Positions 53,271 to 61,411 of a DNA stretch of 61,840 nt are shown piece by piece. The notes under the pieces were generated by a model. That model was not told the origin of the DNA. It saw only the letters and a list, made by a program, of their open reading frames with translations, and searched no databases. The first letter of the stretch is position 1; each line of letters opens with the position of its first letter. The position numbers and the translations under genes are program-made. Source of the DNA: Gemmatimonadaceae bacterium (GTDB taxonomy: Bacteria > Gemmatimonadota > Gemmatimonadetes > Gemmatimonadales > Gemmatimonadaceae); contig JADGQS010000003.1 of NCBI GenBank assembly GCA_017881585.1, positions 1 to 61,840 on the forward strand, in the 5' to 3' direction.

Positions 53271-54317
53271 ATGAGCGCGCCCCCGATCACGCCGCCGCCG
53301 CACCACCGCCCCGACGGGCGCTTCCGCAATCCGTGGCCCGGATCCATCGAGCACGGACTCGGCAGCATCCTGCGGTGGACGATCGACCGCGCGCGGAACG
53401 GAACACTCGGCTTTCGCGCGCGCGGCACGCCGCCGAGTGCCGTCGCCTCATGCCCGGCCCTGCCGCGGTCGAAAGCAGACGAATGCCGCATCACCTGGAT
53501 CGGTCACTCGAGCTTCCTCATTCAGGTCGGTGGCCTCAACGTGCTGACCGATCCGGTGTTCTCCGAGCGGGCTTCGCCGGTGCACTTCGCCGGACCGCGC
53601 CGCCTGGCGCCGCCGGGACTCGCGCTCGACGCACTTCCGCCGATCGACCTCGTGCTGCAATCCCACGATCACTACGACCACTTCGACATCGACACGATCC
53701 GCGTGCTCGCGCGCCGTTCCGCGTCCACGGTCTGGTGCGCGCCGCTCGGCCTCGCAGCGCGGCTCCGCGAGCTCGGCGTACGGTCGGTGACCGAGTGCGA
53801 CTGGCTTGGCTCCGCGGAGCCAGTCCCCGGCGCGCGCGTCGCGTGCGTTCCCGCGCGCCATTTTTCCGGCCGCTCGCCGACGGGCCGCAACGCGACGCTC
53901 TGGTGCGGGTGGACGCTGAGCGCCGGCGCGCACCGCGTGTACTTCGTGGGCGACTCGGCGTTCCATCCGGACTTCGCGACGATCGGCGAGCGCGAGGGTC
54001 CGTTCGACGCGGTTCTCATGCCGATCGGCGCATACGATCCACGCTGGTTCATGAGCGCGGTGCACATGAATCCCGAAGAAGCCGTCGCGGCGTTCCTCGC
54101 CCTGCACTCCGCGCATCCCTCGCATCAGTCGGTGATGGCGGCGATGCATTGGGGCACCTTCGCGCTGACCGACGAGCCGGTGGACGAGCCGCCGCGGCTG
54201 GCGCGCGCGGCATGGGAGAGGGCGGCCCTGTCGCCCGACACGCTTTGGGTCTTCGCCCCTGGCGAGACGCGCGTGCTCGGCGGCTATGCCCGCGCGTCAG
54301 GCAAGGCGGGGCTCTAG
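53271..54317 (+). CDS. NAPE-PLD-like metallo-beta-lactamase-fold hydrolase
   Basis: The 348-residue protein starts with a Pro-rich segment, followed by an MBL fold: 'ITWIGHSSFLIQVGGLNVLT', 'DPVFSERASPVHFAGPRRLA', the metal motif SHDHYDHFD, 'RHFSGRSPTGRNATLWCGW', 'YFVGDSAFHPDF' and a C-terminal His in 'MAAMHWGTFAL'. This set is typical of N-acylphosphatidylethanolamine phospholipase D-like and UlaG-like enzymes acting on phosphodiesters or lactones. It ends by overlapping the convergent hydrolase gene by 21 bases. Confidence 0.9.
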   Translation: MSAPPITPPPHHRPDGRFRNPWPGSIEHGLGSILRWTIDRARNGTLGFRARGTPPSAVASCPALPRSKADECRITWIGHSSFLIQVGGLNVLTDPVFSERASPVHFAGPRRLAPPGLALDALPPIDLVLQSHDHYDHFDIDTIRVLARRSASTVWCAPLGLAARLRELGVRSVTECDWLGSAEPVPGARVACVPARHFSGRSPTGRNATLWCGWTLSAGAHRVYFVGDSAFHPDFATIGEREGPFDAVLMPIGAYDPRWFMSAVHMNPEEAVAAFLALHSAHPSHQSVMAAMHWGTFALTDEPVDEPPRLARAAWERAALSPDTLWVFAPGETRVLGGYARASGKAGL

Positions 54318-55172
54318 CCAGTCCGCCGCAATCCGCTCGATCGCTTCGTGACCGAAGTCCACGGTCACGACATGTCCGCTGCCGGAGACCCAATACAGGG
54401 TCTTGTCCGTGGAACCGATGAGGGCAAACGCCGCCTCGGCCGATGACACCGGAATGCGGTTGTCCTCACGCGACTGAACGACGAGCACCGGTTGTCGCAC
54501 CAGTGGCAGTGCCGCTCGCGCGCGCCGGACGATTTTTTCGAGCTCGACCAAGAGCCGTGGTGTGGACCTTCGGTACGCGATCATCTTCGCTGACGCGACG
54601 GAGTCGTGCACCGACCGCGAGCCGCCGGCGGGCAGATATCGCGCTCCGAGAGCGGCGACCGGCGCAACGAAACGCAGTAGCTCGACCGGCATCGATGCGT
54701 GCAAATACGGTGCGAACGTCACCACCGCCCGCACGTCCGGCTGTTCCGCCGCGAGGACGAAGGCAAGTGCGCCGCCCATCGAGAGCCCGCCGACAGCGAC
54801 CTCCGCGTGCGTCGCACGCAGGGACGCAAGCTCGGAACGCGCCGCGCGCTCCCAGTCCGGAGCACGTGCCGCCGCCCAGTCCTGCAGACGGCGGCCGTGC
54901 CCCGGCAGGAGCGGGACGCTCACGCTCCAGCCGCGCTCATGGAGCGTCGCAGCCATCGACGACATCGACTGCGGTGAGTCATTGTAGCCGTGCAGGAGCA
55001 GCACGGCGCCCGGCCGCGTGCCATGCAACTGGATCGGCTGCGCGCCAGCGATGATACCGGCGGTGTCGCGCTGATACGCCGCCATGAACGCCCGTTCATC
55101 GCGTCGCGCGATCGCCTCGCGAACTCCCCACCACACCACGGCCAGCCCGAAGAACCACCACGCTGTGCTCAT
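54297..55172 (-). CDS. Alpha/beta hydrolase (lysophospholipase/carboxylesterase type)
   Basis: The 291-residue protein has an N-terminal membrane anchor or signal (MSTAWWFFGLAVVWWG). The alpha/beta hydrolase core shows oxyanion loop 'LLLHGYNDSPQSM', nucleophile Ser in GLSMGG, Asp in 'SREDNRIPVS' and His in 'GSGHVVTVDF'. It resembles monoacylglycerol lipase or Est30-like esterases. The ATG overlaps the glycosyltransferase stop (ATGA). It is the last gene of the five-gene minus-strand cluster and shares its 3' end with the convergent metallo-hydrolase. Confidence 0.9.
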   Translation of the reverse strand: MSTAWWFFGLAVVWWGVREAIARRDERAFMAAYQRDTAGIIAGAQPIQLHGTRPGAVLLLHGYNDSPQSMSSMAATLHERGWSVSVPLLPGHGRRLQDWAAARAPDWERAARSELASLRATHAEVAVGGLSMGGALAFVLAAEQPDVRAVVTFAPYLHASMPVELLRFVAPVAALGARYLPAGGSRSVHDSVASAKMIAYRRSTPRLLVELEKIVRRARAALPLVRQPVLVVQSREDNRIPVSSAEAAFALIGSTDKTLYWVSGSGHVVTVDFGHEAIERIAADWLEPRLA

Positions 55173-55975
55173 GCCGCTGCCATGTGTTGGTCGATGCCGT
55201 GCTCGCATCGCGTCACGCCTTCGCGGACCACGTTGAGAGCGAGCTCGAGGTTCGCGGCGTCCGCGTCCGTTGGGCGCGTGCGGTGATGCAGGTGATACGC
55301 AACCGCGGCGAACTTCAGGTTTCGCCGCCGCACCCCGGAGTTCATGAGGCGCGCAACGAGCTCGGTATCCTCGCGGCCCCACCCTTCCACGTCCTCGTTG
55401 TAGCCGTTCACGCGCACGATGTCGTCGCGCCAGTAGGAGATGTTGCAACCGCGCGTGCGATGGACCGGCCCCGGTTCACCCCGCGAGAAGCGCGAGAAGA
55501 ACGGCGCATGGATGCCGTTGATGCGATTGCGCACGTTCGGTGACAGCACGCCAGCCGCGCGCCGGCCCGCGGCGAACGTGCGCGCGGTCGCGGTCTCGCC
55601 CAGCATCATGCGGCTTCCCTGGATGTACCAGCCGCGGCGCGCGAAGCGCAGGTGCGAGCGCACGAACTCCGGATGGATCAGCATGTCGCCGTCGATGGCG
55701 ATGAGATACTCGCCGTTCGCGCGCGCCATCGCTTCGTTCAGGATGCGGCCCTTCCGGAAGCCTTCGTCCTCCTGCCACAGGTGACGCAGCGGCACCGGAA
55801 AGGTGGCCGCCTCGCGGGCGACGAACTCCCGCGTGTCGTCGCGCGACCCATCGTCGGCGATCAGGACCTCGCCGGGCGATACCGTCTGCGCACGCACCGT
55901 CGCGAGCACCAGCGCCAGCGCTTCTTTCCAATTGTAGGTGGCGATGATGAGGCTGTTGCTCGTGTAACCCGACAT
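55169..55975 (-). CDS. Family 2 glycosyltransferase
   Basis: The 268-residue GT-A enzyme reads 'SLIIATYNWKEALALVLATV', 'VLIADDGSRDDT', the DxD-type 'LIAIDGDMLIHPEF', and the C-terminal 'GYNEDVEGWGREDTELVARL', which marks the galactosyltransferase-like acceptor region. It should move a sugar from a nucleotide donor to an envelope acceptor. The ATG overlaps the stop of the aldo/keto reductase (TGATG); a GTG three bases earlier is the alternative. Confidence 0.9.
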   Translation of the reverse strand: MSGYTSNSLIIATYNWKEALALVLATVRAQTVSPGEVLIADDGSRDDTREFVAREAATFPVPLRHLWQEDEGFRKGRILNEAMARANGEYLIAIDGDMLIHPEFVRSHLRFARRGWYIQGSRMMLGETATARTFAAGRRAAGVLSPNVRNRINGIHAPFFSRFSRGEPGPVHRTRGCNISYWRDDIVRVNGYNEDVEGWGREDTELVARLMNSGVRRRNLKFAAVAYHLHHRTRPTDADAANLELALNVVREGVTRCEHGIDQHMAAA

Positions 55976-56889
55976 CACTTCGTGTAGCCGTGCGCCGTGA
56001 GTCCAGGGAGTCCGTCGAAATCCTGCGTCGTCTTGTAGCGCTCGAAGCGTCCGTCACCGGCGACGCCCCGCGCCTTCTGCCGCAGGGCGTCCATCTCACC
56101 GGCGTGAAACGGCTTGAAGTTCAGCGCGAGCTTCAGGTTCTTCCGCAGGATCGCGCTCGATTCCATGCCGCAGATCACGGAGTTCACCGGCAGCGAGAAG
56201 CAATACCGAAGCGCTTCCTCGGGCTTTATCGTGCGCGATCCTGCGATCGCGCCTCCCGCCAGCGGCTTGTTCGCCATCACCGCGATGCCGCGCCGGACCG
56301 CCTCCGGAAGGACCTGCTTCTCGAACGAGCGGAACGAGGAGTCGAGCGGATTCAGCGGCATCATGACGGCGTCCCAGTTGAATCCACGGTTCAGCAGCTT
56401 CAAGTGGATGTGCGGCGACTTGTGACCGCCGAACGCGATCCAGCGTGTCTTGCCCTGTTCACGTGCTTCCTGCGCGGCGTCGAGCCCGCCATGATCGTAC
56501 AGCCAGTCGGGGTCGTTGTCGTAGATCATCTCGTGGAAGGACCAGAGATCGACGGCATCCGTCTTCATCCTGCCCAGCGATTCGTCCACCTGGTGCATGG
56601 CAGTCTTGTAGTCGCGCTGGTGCGCGCAGCACTGCCACACGAGCGTGATGCGCTCGCGATAGCCGTCCTTGAGCGCGAGCCCGAGCCAGCGCTCCGTGCG
56701 TCCGTCACCGTATTCCCATCCCGTTTCGATCACGTTGATGCCGTGGTCGATCGCCTCGCGGACGATCCTTATCGCCTCTTTTTGCCCTGCCCTCGCGAGT
56801 CGCGACGTGCCGAGGGCGAGAATCGAGGTCGGACGCCCGGTGCGGCCCAGCGGGCGTTGCTCCAAAGTGGGAAGCGCTTTCTTCGGCAT
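55975..56889 (-). CDS. Aldo/keto reductase-fold protein with altered active site
   Basis: The 304-residue TIM-barrel protein belongs to the aldo/keto reductase family ('RPLGRTGRPTSILALGTSRL', 'NVIETGWEYGDGRTERWLGL', 'VDESLGRMKTDAVDLWSFHE', 'AVMANKPLAGGA', 'LPVNSVICGMESSA'). Of the four catalytic residues, Tyr and His are present; Asp is Glu (IETGW) and the Lys position reads Trp/Gln (TLVWQCC). Activity is doubtful. ATG 56889 gives a family-like N-terminus; a TTG at 56934 would overlap the Smr gene stop (TTGA) and add 15 residues. Confidence 0.85.
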   Translation of the reverse strand: MPKKALPTLEQRPLGRTGRPTSILALGTSRLARAGQKEAIRIVREAIDHGINVIETGWEYGDGRTERWLGLALKDGYRERITLVWQCCAHQRDYKTAMHQVDESLGRMKTDAVDLWSFHEMIYDNDPDWLYDHGGLDAAQEAREQGKTRWIAFGGHKSPHIHLKLLNRGFNWDAVMMPLNPLDSSFRSFEKQVLPEAVRRGIAVMANKPLAGGAIAGSRTIKPEEALRYCFSLPVNSVICGMESSAILRKNLKLALNFKPFHAGEMDALRQKARGVAGDGRFERYKTTQDFDGLPGLTAHGYTK

Positions 56890-56930
56890 CGGAGTTTTCT
56901 GATTCGGGTCGAAGTGAACTGCGATGGTTC

Positions 56931-57542
56931 TCAATCGTCGTCGAAGGCGTCGCGGGCGGCCTCGACCAGGAACTGCAGGCGCCCTTCACGATCCGTTTCG
57001 TCGGGCGCGACCGCGCTCGAAAGGATCGAGAACTGCCGGACCATTTCGTCGTGCACGAGCCCTTCCGTTCGCGGTGCGCCAAGCACGTCGAGCGAGCGCT
57101 CCGCGAGAGAGCGAAGCAACGCGCGCGTCGGCGCGCCGAGCGCCCGCAGTTCCTTCGGATCGACCGGCTTCACGCGCGCATCGTTCGAGCGCGATCGCGG
57201 CACGGTCTCGAACAGGGCGCGCACCGGCGCCAGCGTCACCACGAACGACCCGGCCGTGTGCTCCGCCACAGCCGCGATCACGCCCTTCCGCTTCAGCGTT
57301 CCGAACAGCTTGCGGATCGCCTCGCGCACCACGGCGATGCCGCCCGGACTTCCCTTCCCTCGCCCCGTGATCACCAGCACGTCGCCCGCGCGCGCCATCT
57401 GGCGCTCGCGGAGCCAGGGCTCGGCGCGCCGGGCCGCCTCAGCCGCACTGGGCATGGAGGCGCGCAGGTCGAGCGTTCGCGCGGGGCCGAAGCGGGCCTC
57501 GTCGAAGGCGCGGTGCAGCCTGATGTGCGCCGTGCGGGTCAT
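56931..57542 (-). CDS. Smr-domain-like protein
   Basis: The 203-residue protein shows a Smr-like core at residues about 22-110: 'RTLDLRASMPSAAEAARRAE', then 'LVITGRGKGSPGGIAVVREA' and 'FVVTLAP'. Smr domains cut DNA or RNA or bind them. The usual LDLHG motif reads LDLRA here, so nuclease action is uncertain. The C-terminal 90 residues are not recognised. It lies 13 bases after the phosphatase gene, in the same transcription unit. Confidence 0.7.
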   Translation of the reverse strand: MTRTAHIRLHRAFDEARFGPARTLDLRASMPSAAEAARRAEPWLRERQMARAGDVLVITGRGKGSPGGIAVVREAIRKLFGTLKRKGVIAAVAEHTAGSFVVTLAPVRALFETVPRSRSNDARVKPVDPKELRALGAPTRALLRSLAERSLDVLGAPRTEGLVHDEMVRQFSILSSAVAPDETDREGRLQFLVEAARDAFDDD

Positions 57543-57555
57543 CCGGCGGCTCGCT

Positions 57556-59160
57556 TCACTTGATCGCCTGCCGAAGCACGTGGCCGTCGAGCTTCTCCAA
57601 TGGCCTCACCCCCGCGAGTTCCGCCAGCGTGGGAGCCATGTCCACCACGCGAACGAAGCCTGCAACCCTGCCCGCCTTCACGCCGTCGCCGTAGAACAGC
57701 ACCGGCACGTGCGCGTCGCTGTCGTGCGGCGATCCATGCGTCGGATAAGACGCGGGCGCCCAGTAGCTGTACGGCGTGAGGGTTATCATGAGCCGCGCCG
57801 CGCCGTCGGGCGCGAACATGTGCAGCCAGCGGCGCGCGACCACGTCTGTCGTCGTGTCGTCCTTCGCGAGAGACGTGACGAGATCCGCGCGGAGCACACC
57901 GTCGACGCGTCTCACGTCCTTCGCGAAACTCTCGATCGCCGAATCGGCGCGCACATGGGCCTTCGCGAACGCCTCCGGCTTCTCGACCACGACCACCGCG
58001 GCGTCCTCGAGCGACACGGCTGCCGAATCCACGCCCGCGGCGGCGAGCCGCGCGCGGAACGCCTTCCACGCGGGCGCGATCGACACGACCTTCGCGTCGT
58101 GGTTCGGATAGATCGTCGACTTCATCGCGGGCAGCGGCGACATCCCGTGATCGGCCGTGAGTGCGATCACCACGCGCTGACGGTCGCGCATCTTGAAGAG
58201 CGAATCGAGGAACACACCGAGGTAGCGATCGAGGCGCAGGATATGATCGTGCATCTCGCGCGAGTCCGGCCCGAACGCATGCCCCACCGCGTCGGTCGTC
58301 GAGAGCGAAATCGCCAGAACGTCGGTGCGGTTCTGCGAACCTCCGAGCCCGAGCTCCTTCAGGCCGGCGAGCGCGAACTGCAGCGTGATCTCGTCCATCC
58401 ATGGATACGCCGCGGCCGACCTCGCGGCCGTGAGCGAGTCCTCGGACACGAAATGCGGAAAGGTGTAGTTCGCGCCGCGGTTTTCGGCCGGCACGCTGTC
58501 CGGCTCGGGATAGGCGCTCTCCGGCAGCAGCAGCGTCCACGCCTTCCCGGCGTACCGCTGCCCGGGTTTGCGCGCGTTGAACCGCTGCACCCACGTGGGG
58601 AGCGAGTCGCGGTAGTAGCGGCTGGTGCTGAACGTTCCGTTTGACGACGTCCACCAGTACACGTCGCCCTTGCTGCGCCCGATCGGAAGAATTGCACCGC
58701 GGTCCTTTCTCGATACCGAGAGGAAGCGCGTCTGGGGATTCGCCGCCTTGAGCCAGTCGATGAGCGTCGTGCCCTGAAAACGGACCGGCGAAGCGGGAAG
58801 GTCGGAGCGATCCGAGCTGCCGATGATCGCTGCGTCGGGGACACCGTTCACGCCGGCAGAGTTCATCGTGATCCCCGTGTGAACCGGGAACCGGCCCGAC
58901 AGGGTCACCGAATGTCCCGGCGCGGTTTCCGTGATCGCGTGATCCTGATATCCGTCGACGAAGAACGCACTGCGGTCGAACAGCGTCCGCAGGCCCCCGG
59001 TCAGCTGTTTATCGAAACGCTGGAAGTAGTCGGAGCGCATCTGGTCCACCGTGATGAACACGATGAGCGTCGGGCGTGGCGTCGCCGAAGGCTGCTGCGC
59101 CGTGGCACATGCCGCAACCAGCGAAAACGGCAGTGTGATCAGGAACGTGCGGAATCGCAT
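57556..59160 (-). CDS. PafA-like alkaline phosphatase lipoprotein
   Basis: The 534-residue exported lipoprotein (LVAAC lipobox) has the alkaline phosphatase fold: 'LIVFITVDQMRSDYFQRF', nucleophile Thr in 'ITETAPGHSVTLSGRFPVHT', 'SLSTTDAVGHAFGPDSREMH', 'LTADHGMSPLP' and late 'THGSPHDSDAHVPVLFYGDG'. The Thr nucleophile is the PafA/NPP group feature, indicating a broad phosphomonoesterase or phosphodiesterase in the periplasm. It is the first gene of the five-gene minus-strand cluster. Confidence 0.93.
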   Translation of the reverse strand: MRFRTFLITLPFSLVAACATAQQPSATPRPTLIVFITVDQMRSDYFQRFDKQLTGGLRTLFDRSAFFVDGYQDHAITETAPGHSVTLSGRFPVHTGITMNSAGVNGVPDAAIIGSSDRSDLPASPVRFQGTTLIDWLKAANPQTRFLSVSRKDRGAILPIGRSKGDVYWWTSSNGTFSTSRYYRDSLPTWVQRFNARKPGQRYAGKAWTLLLPESAYPEPDSVPAENRGANYTFPHFVSEDSLTAARSAAAYPWMDEITLQFALAGLKELGLGGSQNRTDVLAISLSTTDAVGHAFGPDSREMHDHILRLDRYLGVFLDSLFKMRDRQRVVIALTADHGMSPLPAMKSTIYPNHDAKVVSIAPAWKAFRARLAAAGVDSAAVSLEDAAVVVVEKPEAFAKAHVRADSAIESFAKDVRRVDGVLRADLVTSLAKDDTTTDVVARRWLHMFAPDGAARLMITLTPYSYWAPASYPTHGSPHDSDAHVPVLFYGDGVKAGRVAGFVRVVDMAPTLAELAGVRPLEKLDGHVLRQAIK

Positions 59161-59333
59161 GAGGTGGGCGGGAGAGGCGGTGCGATGGAGTCGGTTGTGC
59201 CGGGGCCGCTGTAGGATGCGGGTGGGCTATGGGACCCGCCAGTGGTGTCCCTCGGTTGACCCCCCCGTGACCGGCCTGCAAGTTCTATCTCGGCGCCCGC
59301 CCCGGCGCGAGGACTTCGATGAGGAGGTCGTTG

Positions 59334-60365
59334 ATGGCCCGCCGGTCAGCCCCCGTGCCAATCTGGTCGAACATCCTCCTCAGAACGGTGCTCTACTACG
59401 CCGTATTGGGGGTCCTGCTCTATTGGCTGAAGGGACTCTCCGTCGGCGGGCTCCCGCTCGATGACGACACGGCGGCACTGATTACCGGAGTGGGCAAGAA
59501 GGCCGCGGCGAAGGGGTTGCCGGTGGAAACCGGTTCCGCCTCGCTGCACGTCTTGATCGCGATGATGAGCGCCCTCCTGTTCTCCATTCCGGTCGCGTGG
59601 ATCTACACGATGACCCACAGGAAGAAAGGGTGGAAACAGGGGACGGTGCAGAGCCTGGTGATTCTCCCGGTGGTCATCGCCGGCATCGTGGTGCTCCTCA
59701 AGTACAGCCTTGCCCTCGCCTTCGGCATGGCGGCGATCGTCGCCGCCGTGCGGTTCAAGAGCGCGCTGAACGACACCAGGGACTCGGCATTCATGCTCTG
59801 TGGAATCGGCATGGGGCTCTCTGCGGGCGTCGTGCCGGAAATCGCCGGCGTGCTCTCGTTCGTGTTCAGCGCGGTCGTGGTCGGGATGTGGTACGCGGAC
59901 TTCGGCCGTGCTCCGGCTGCGCTCGAGGGCAAGCTGGCGGAGGCGACGCTCGAGCGCGCGCTCGAACACGCGAGCCGGACCGGCACCTTCGTGGCGCGCA
60001 TGGACGACGAAGTCTTCAAGTCGCTCGCCCCCGACCAGCTCGAGGCCATCGCCGACCGCGCGTGGCGCCGCCGCAAGCGCAACGCGCCCGACCTCGCCGA
60101 CGAAGACCGCACCGTCACGCACGAGGACTACAGCTCGCTGCTGCGCATTCGCACCGCCTCACCCGACAAGCTGCGCGACGCGGTCGAACCGGAATTCGCA
60201 AACCTCTTCAAGCGCTGGCGTTTCGGCGATGTGCTGCACGAAGACGACGGACTGCACACCGTCGAATACGCGGTCGAACTCGGCAGCACGGTCACTCCGG
60301 GCGTCGTGAGCGATACGCTCCGCGCCGTGGCCGCGAATCACCTCGTGCGACTGGAGCTCCGATGA
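59334..60365 (+). CDS. DUF4956 membrane protein
   Basis: The 343-residue protein has four predicted TM segments in the first 190 residues, with the DUF4956 core 'LVILPVVIAGIVVLLKYSLA', 'FGMAAIVAAVRFKSALNDTR' and 'FMLCGIGMGLSAG'. The soluble C-terminus (about 200-343) is a charged helix/sheet domain. In other bacteria DUF4956 proteins sit next to VTC-type polyphosphate polymerase and CotH-like genes; here only the kinase-like gene follows, in an ATGA overlap. A strong GAGGAGG site precedes the ATG. Confidence 0.85.
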   Translation: MARRSAPVPIWSNILLRTVLYYAVLGVLLYWLKGLSVGGLPLDDDTAALITGVGKKAAAKGLPVETGSASLHVLIAMMSALLFSIPVAWIYTMTHRKKGWKQGTVQSLVILPVVIAGIVVLLKYSLALAFGMAAIVAAVRFKSALNDTRDSAFMLCGIGMGLSAGVVPEIAGVLSFVFSAVVVGMWYADFGRAPAALEGKLAEATLERALEHASRTGTFVARMDDEVFKSLAPDQLEAIADRAWRRRKRNAPDLADEDRTVTHEDYSSLLRIRTASPDKLRDAVEPEFANLFKRWRFGDVLHEDDGLHTVEYAVELGSTVTPGVVSDTLRAVAANHLVRLELR

Positions 60366-61399
60366 ACGCTCGTCATCACAAAACCGTGATTGCCGCGATC
60401 GCCGCGATCACGATCGTCGCGCCGCGCGCTCACGCGCAGCGCCTCTTCCGCACCGATTCGACGCTCACGGTGACGATCACGACCGACCTCGGCCCCCTGT
60501 TGAAGCAGCGCGACAGCCTCGAGTTGGTGAAGCACCCGGCGGTGTTCTCGTACGATGCCGACGGAAAACCGGTGAGTGTGCGCGTCAGGCTGCGCGCGCG
60601 CGGCCATTTCCGGCGACAGGCGCACAACTGCGACTTCCCGCCGCTCTGGCTCGATGTGAAGTCGTCCGACGCAAAACAGACGGTGCTGTCGGGGCTGAAC
60701 AAACTGAAGATCACCACCAGCTGCAGGCCGAAGTCCGCCGAGTACGAGCAGTACATCCTGCAGGAATACGCCGTCTATCGCGCCTACGCCGCGCTCACCG
60801 ACGCCAGCTTCCGCACGCGACTGCTGCGCATCACGTATCGCGACACGGCAGGCAAGGTCGCCCCGATCACGACATCGGGATTCTTCACCGAGGTTGCCGA
60901 GGACGTCGCGAACCACCTCCAGCGGAAGGTGCTGCCGGCGAAGGGCGCGAGATTCGCCGACCTGCAGCCCGAACCGCTGTCACTGCTCAGCGTGTTCGAA
61001 TATTTCATCGGAAACACCGACTGGTCGATCTCCGGCCTGCACAACATCGCGCTGCTGCAGGACAGTACGGCCGAGGCGATACCCGTCGCGTTCGATTTCG
61101 ACTGGACCGGCGCGGTCGATGCGCGCTACGCGTTTCCCGACAAGACCCTGCCGATCCGCAGCGTCACGGAACGGCTCTACCGCGGCAATTGCATGACGCC
61201 GGACCAGTTCAAGACCGCGATCGACCGGTTCCGCTCGAAACGCGCGGCGATTGATGCGGTGTTCACTCAGCTGCCTCAGCTCGCGCCCGACCGCGCGAAG
61301 TCGATGAAGCGGTTCTTCGACGACTTCTGGAAGCGTACCGACGATCCCCGCGGCCTCCAGAAGGAGTTCGCGGGAGACTGTCAGAGGGGCGGGAATTAG
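60362..61399 (+). CDS. Exported kinase-like protein (CotH/HipA-like motifs)
   Basis: The 345-residue protein has a signal peptide (to HAQR). The middle reads like the CotH group: 'VRVRLRARGHFRRQAHNCDF' and 'YILQEYAVYRAYAALTDASF'. A kinase-type active-site pattern follows: 'YFIGNTDWSISGLHNIALL' (Asp then Asn of a catalytic loop) and 'PVAFDFDWTG' (DFD metal site). It is therefore a candidate atypical kinase outside the cytoplasm, possibly acting on envelope proteins or carbohydrates. ATP supply in the periplasm is an open question. It is coupled to the DUF4956 gene (ATGA). Confidence 0.6.
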   Translation: MNARHHKTVIAAIAAITIVAPRAHAQRLFRTDSTLTVTITTDLGPLLKQRDSLELVKHPAVFSYDADGKPVSVRVRLRARGHFRRQAHNCDFPPLWLDVKSSDAKQTVLSGLNKLKITTSCRPKSAEYEQYILQEYAVYRAYAALTDASFRTRLLRITYRDTAGKVAPITTSGFFTEVAEDVANHLQRKVLPAKGARFADLQPEPLSLLSVFEYFIGNTDWSISGLHNIALLQDSTAEAIPVAFDFDWTGAVDARYAFPDKTLPIRSVTERLYRGNCMTPDQFKTAIDRFRSKRAAIDAVFTQLPQLAPDRAKSMKRFFDDFWKRTDDPRGLQKEFAGDCQRGGN

Positions 61400-61411
61400 C
61401 CCTGGACCAGG

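Noticed and set aside
55990-58644. 884-codon plus-strand frame across the phosphatase-Smr-reductase cluster
   Set aside because: It runs over three genes with clear motifs on the other strand and shows no domain.
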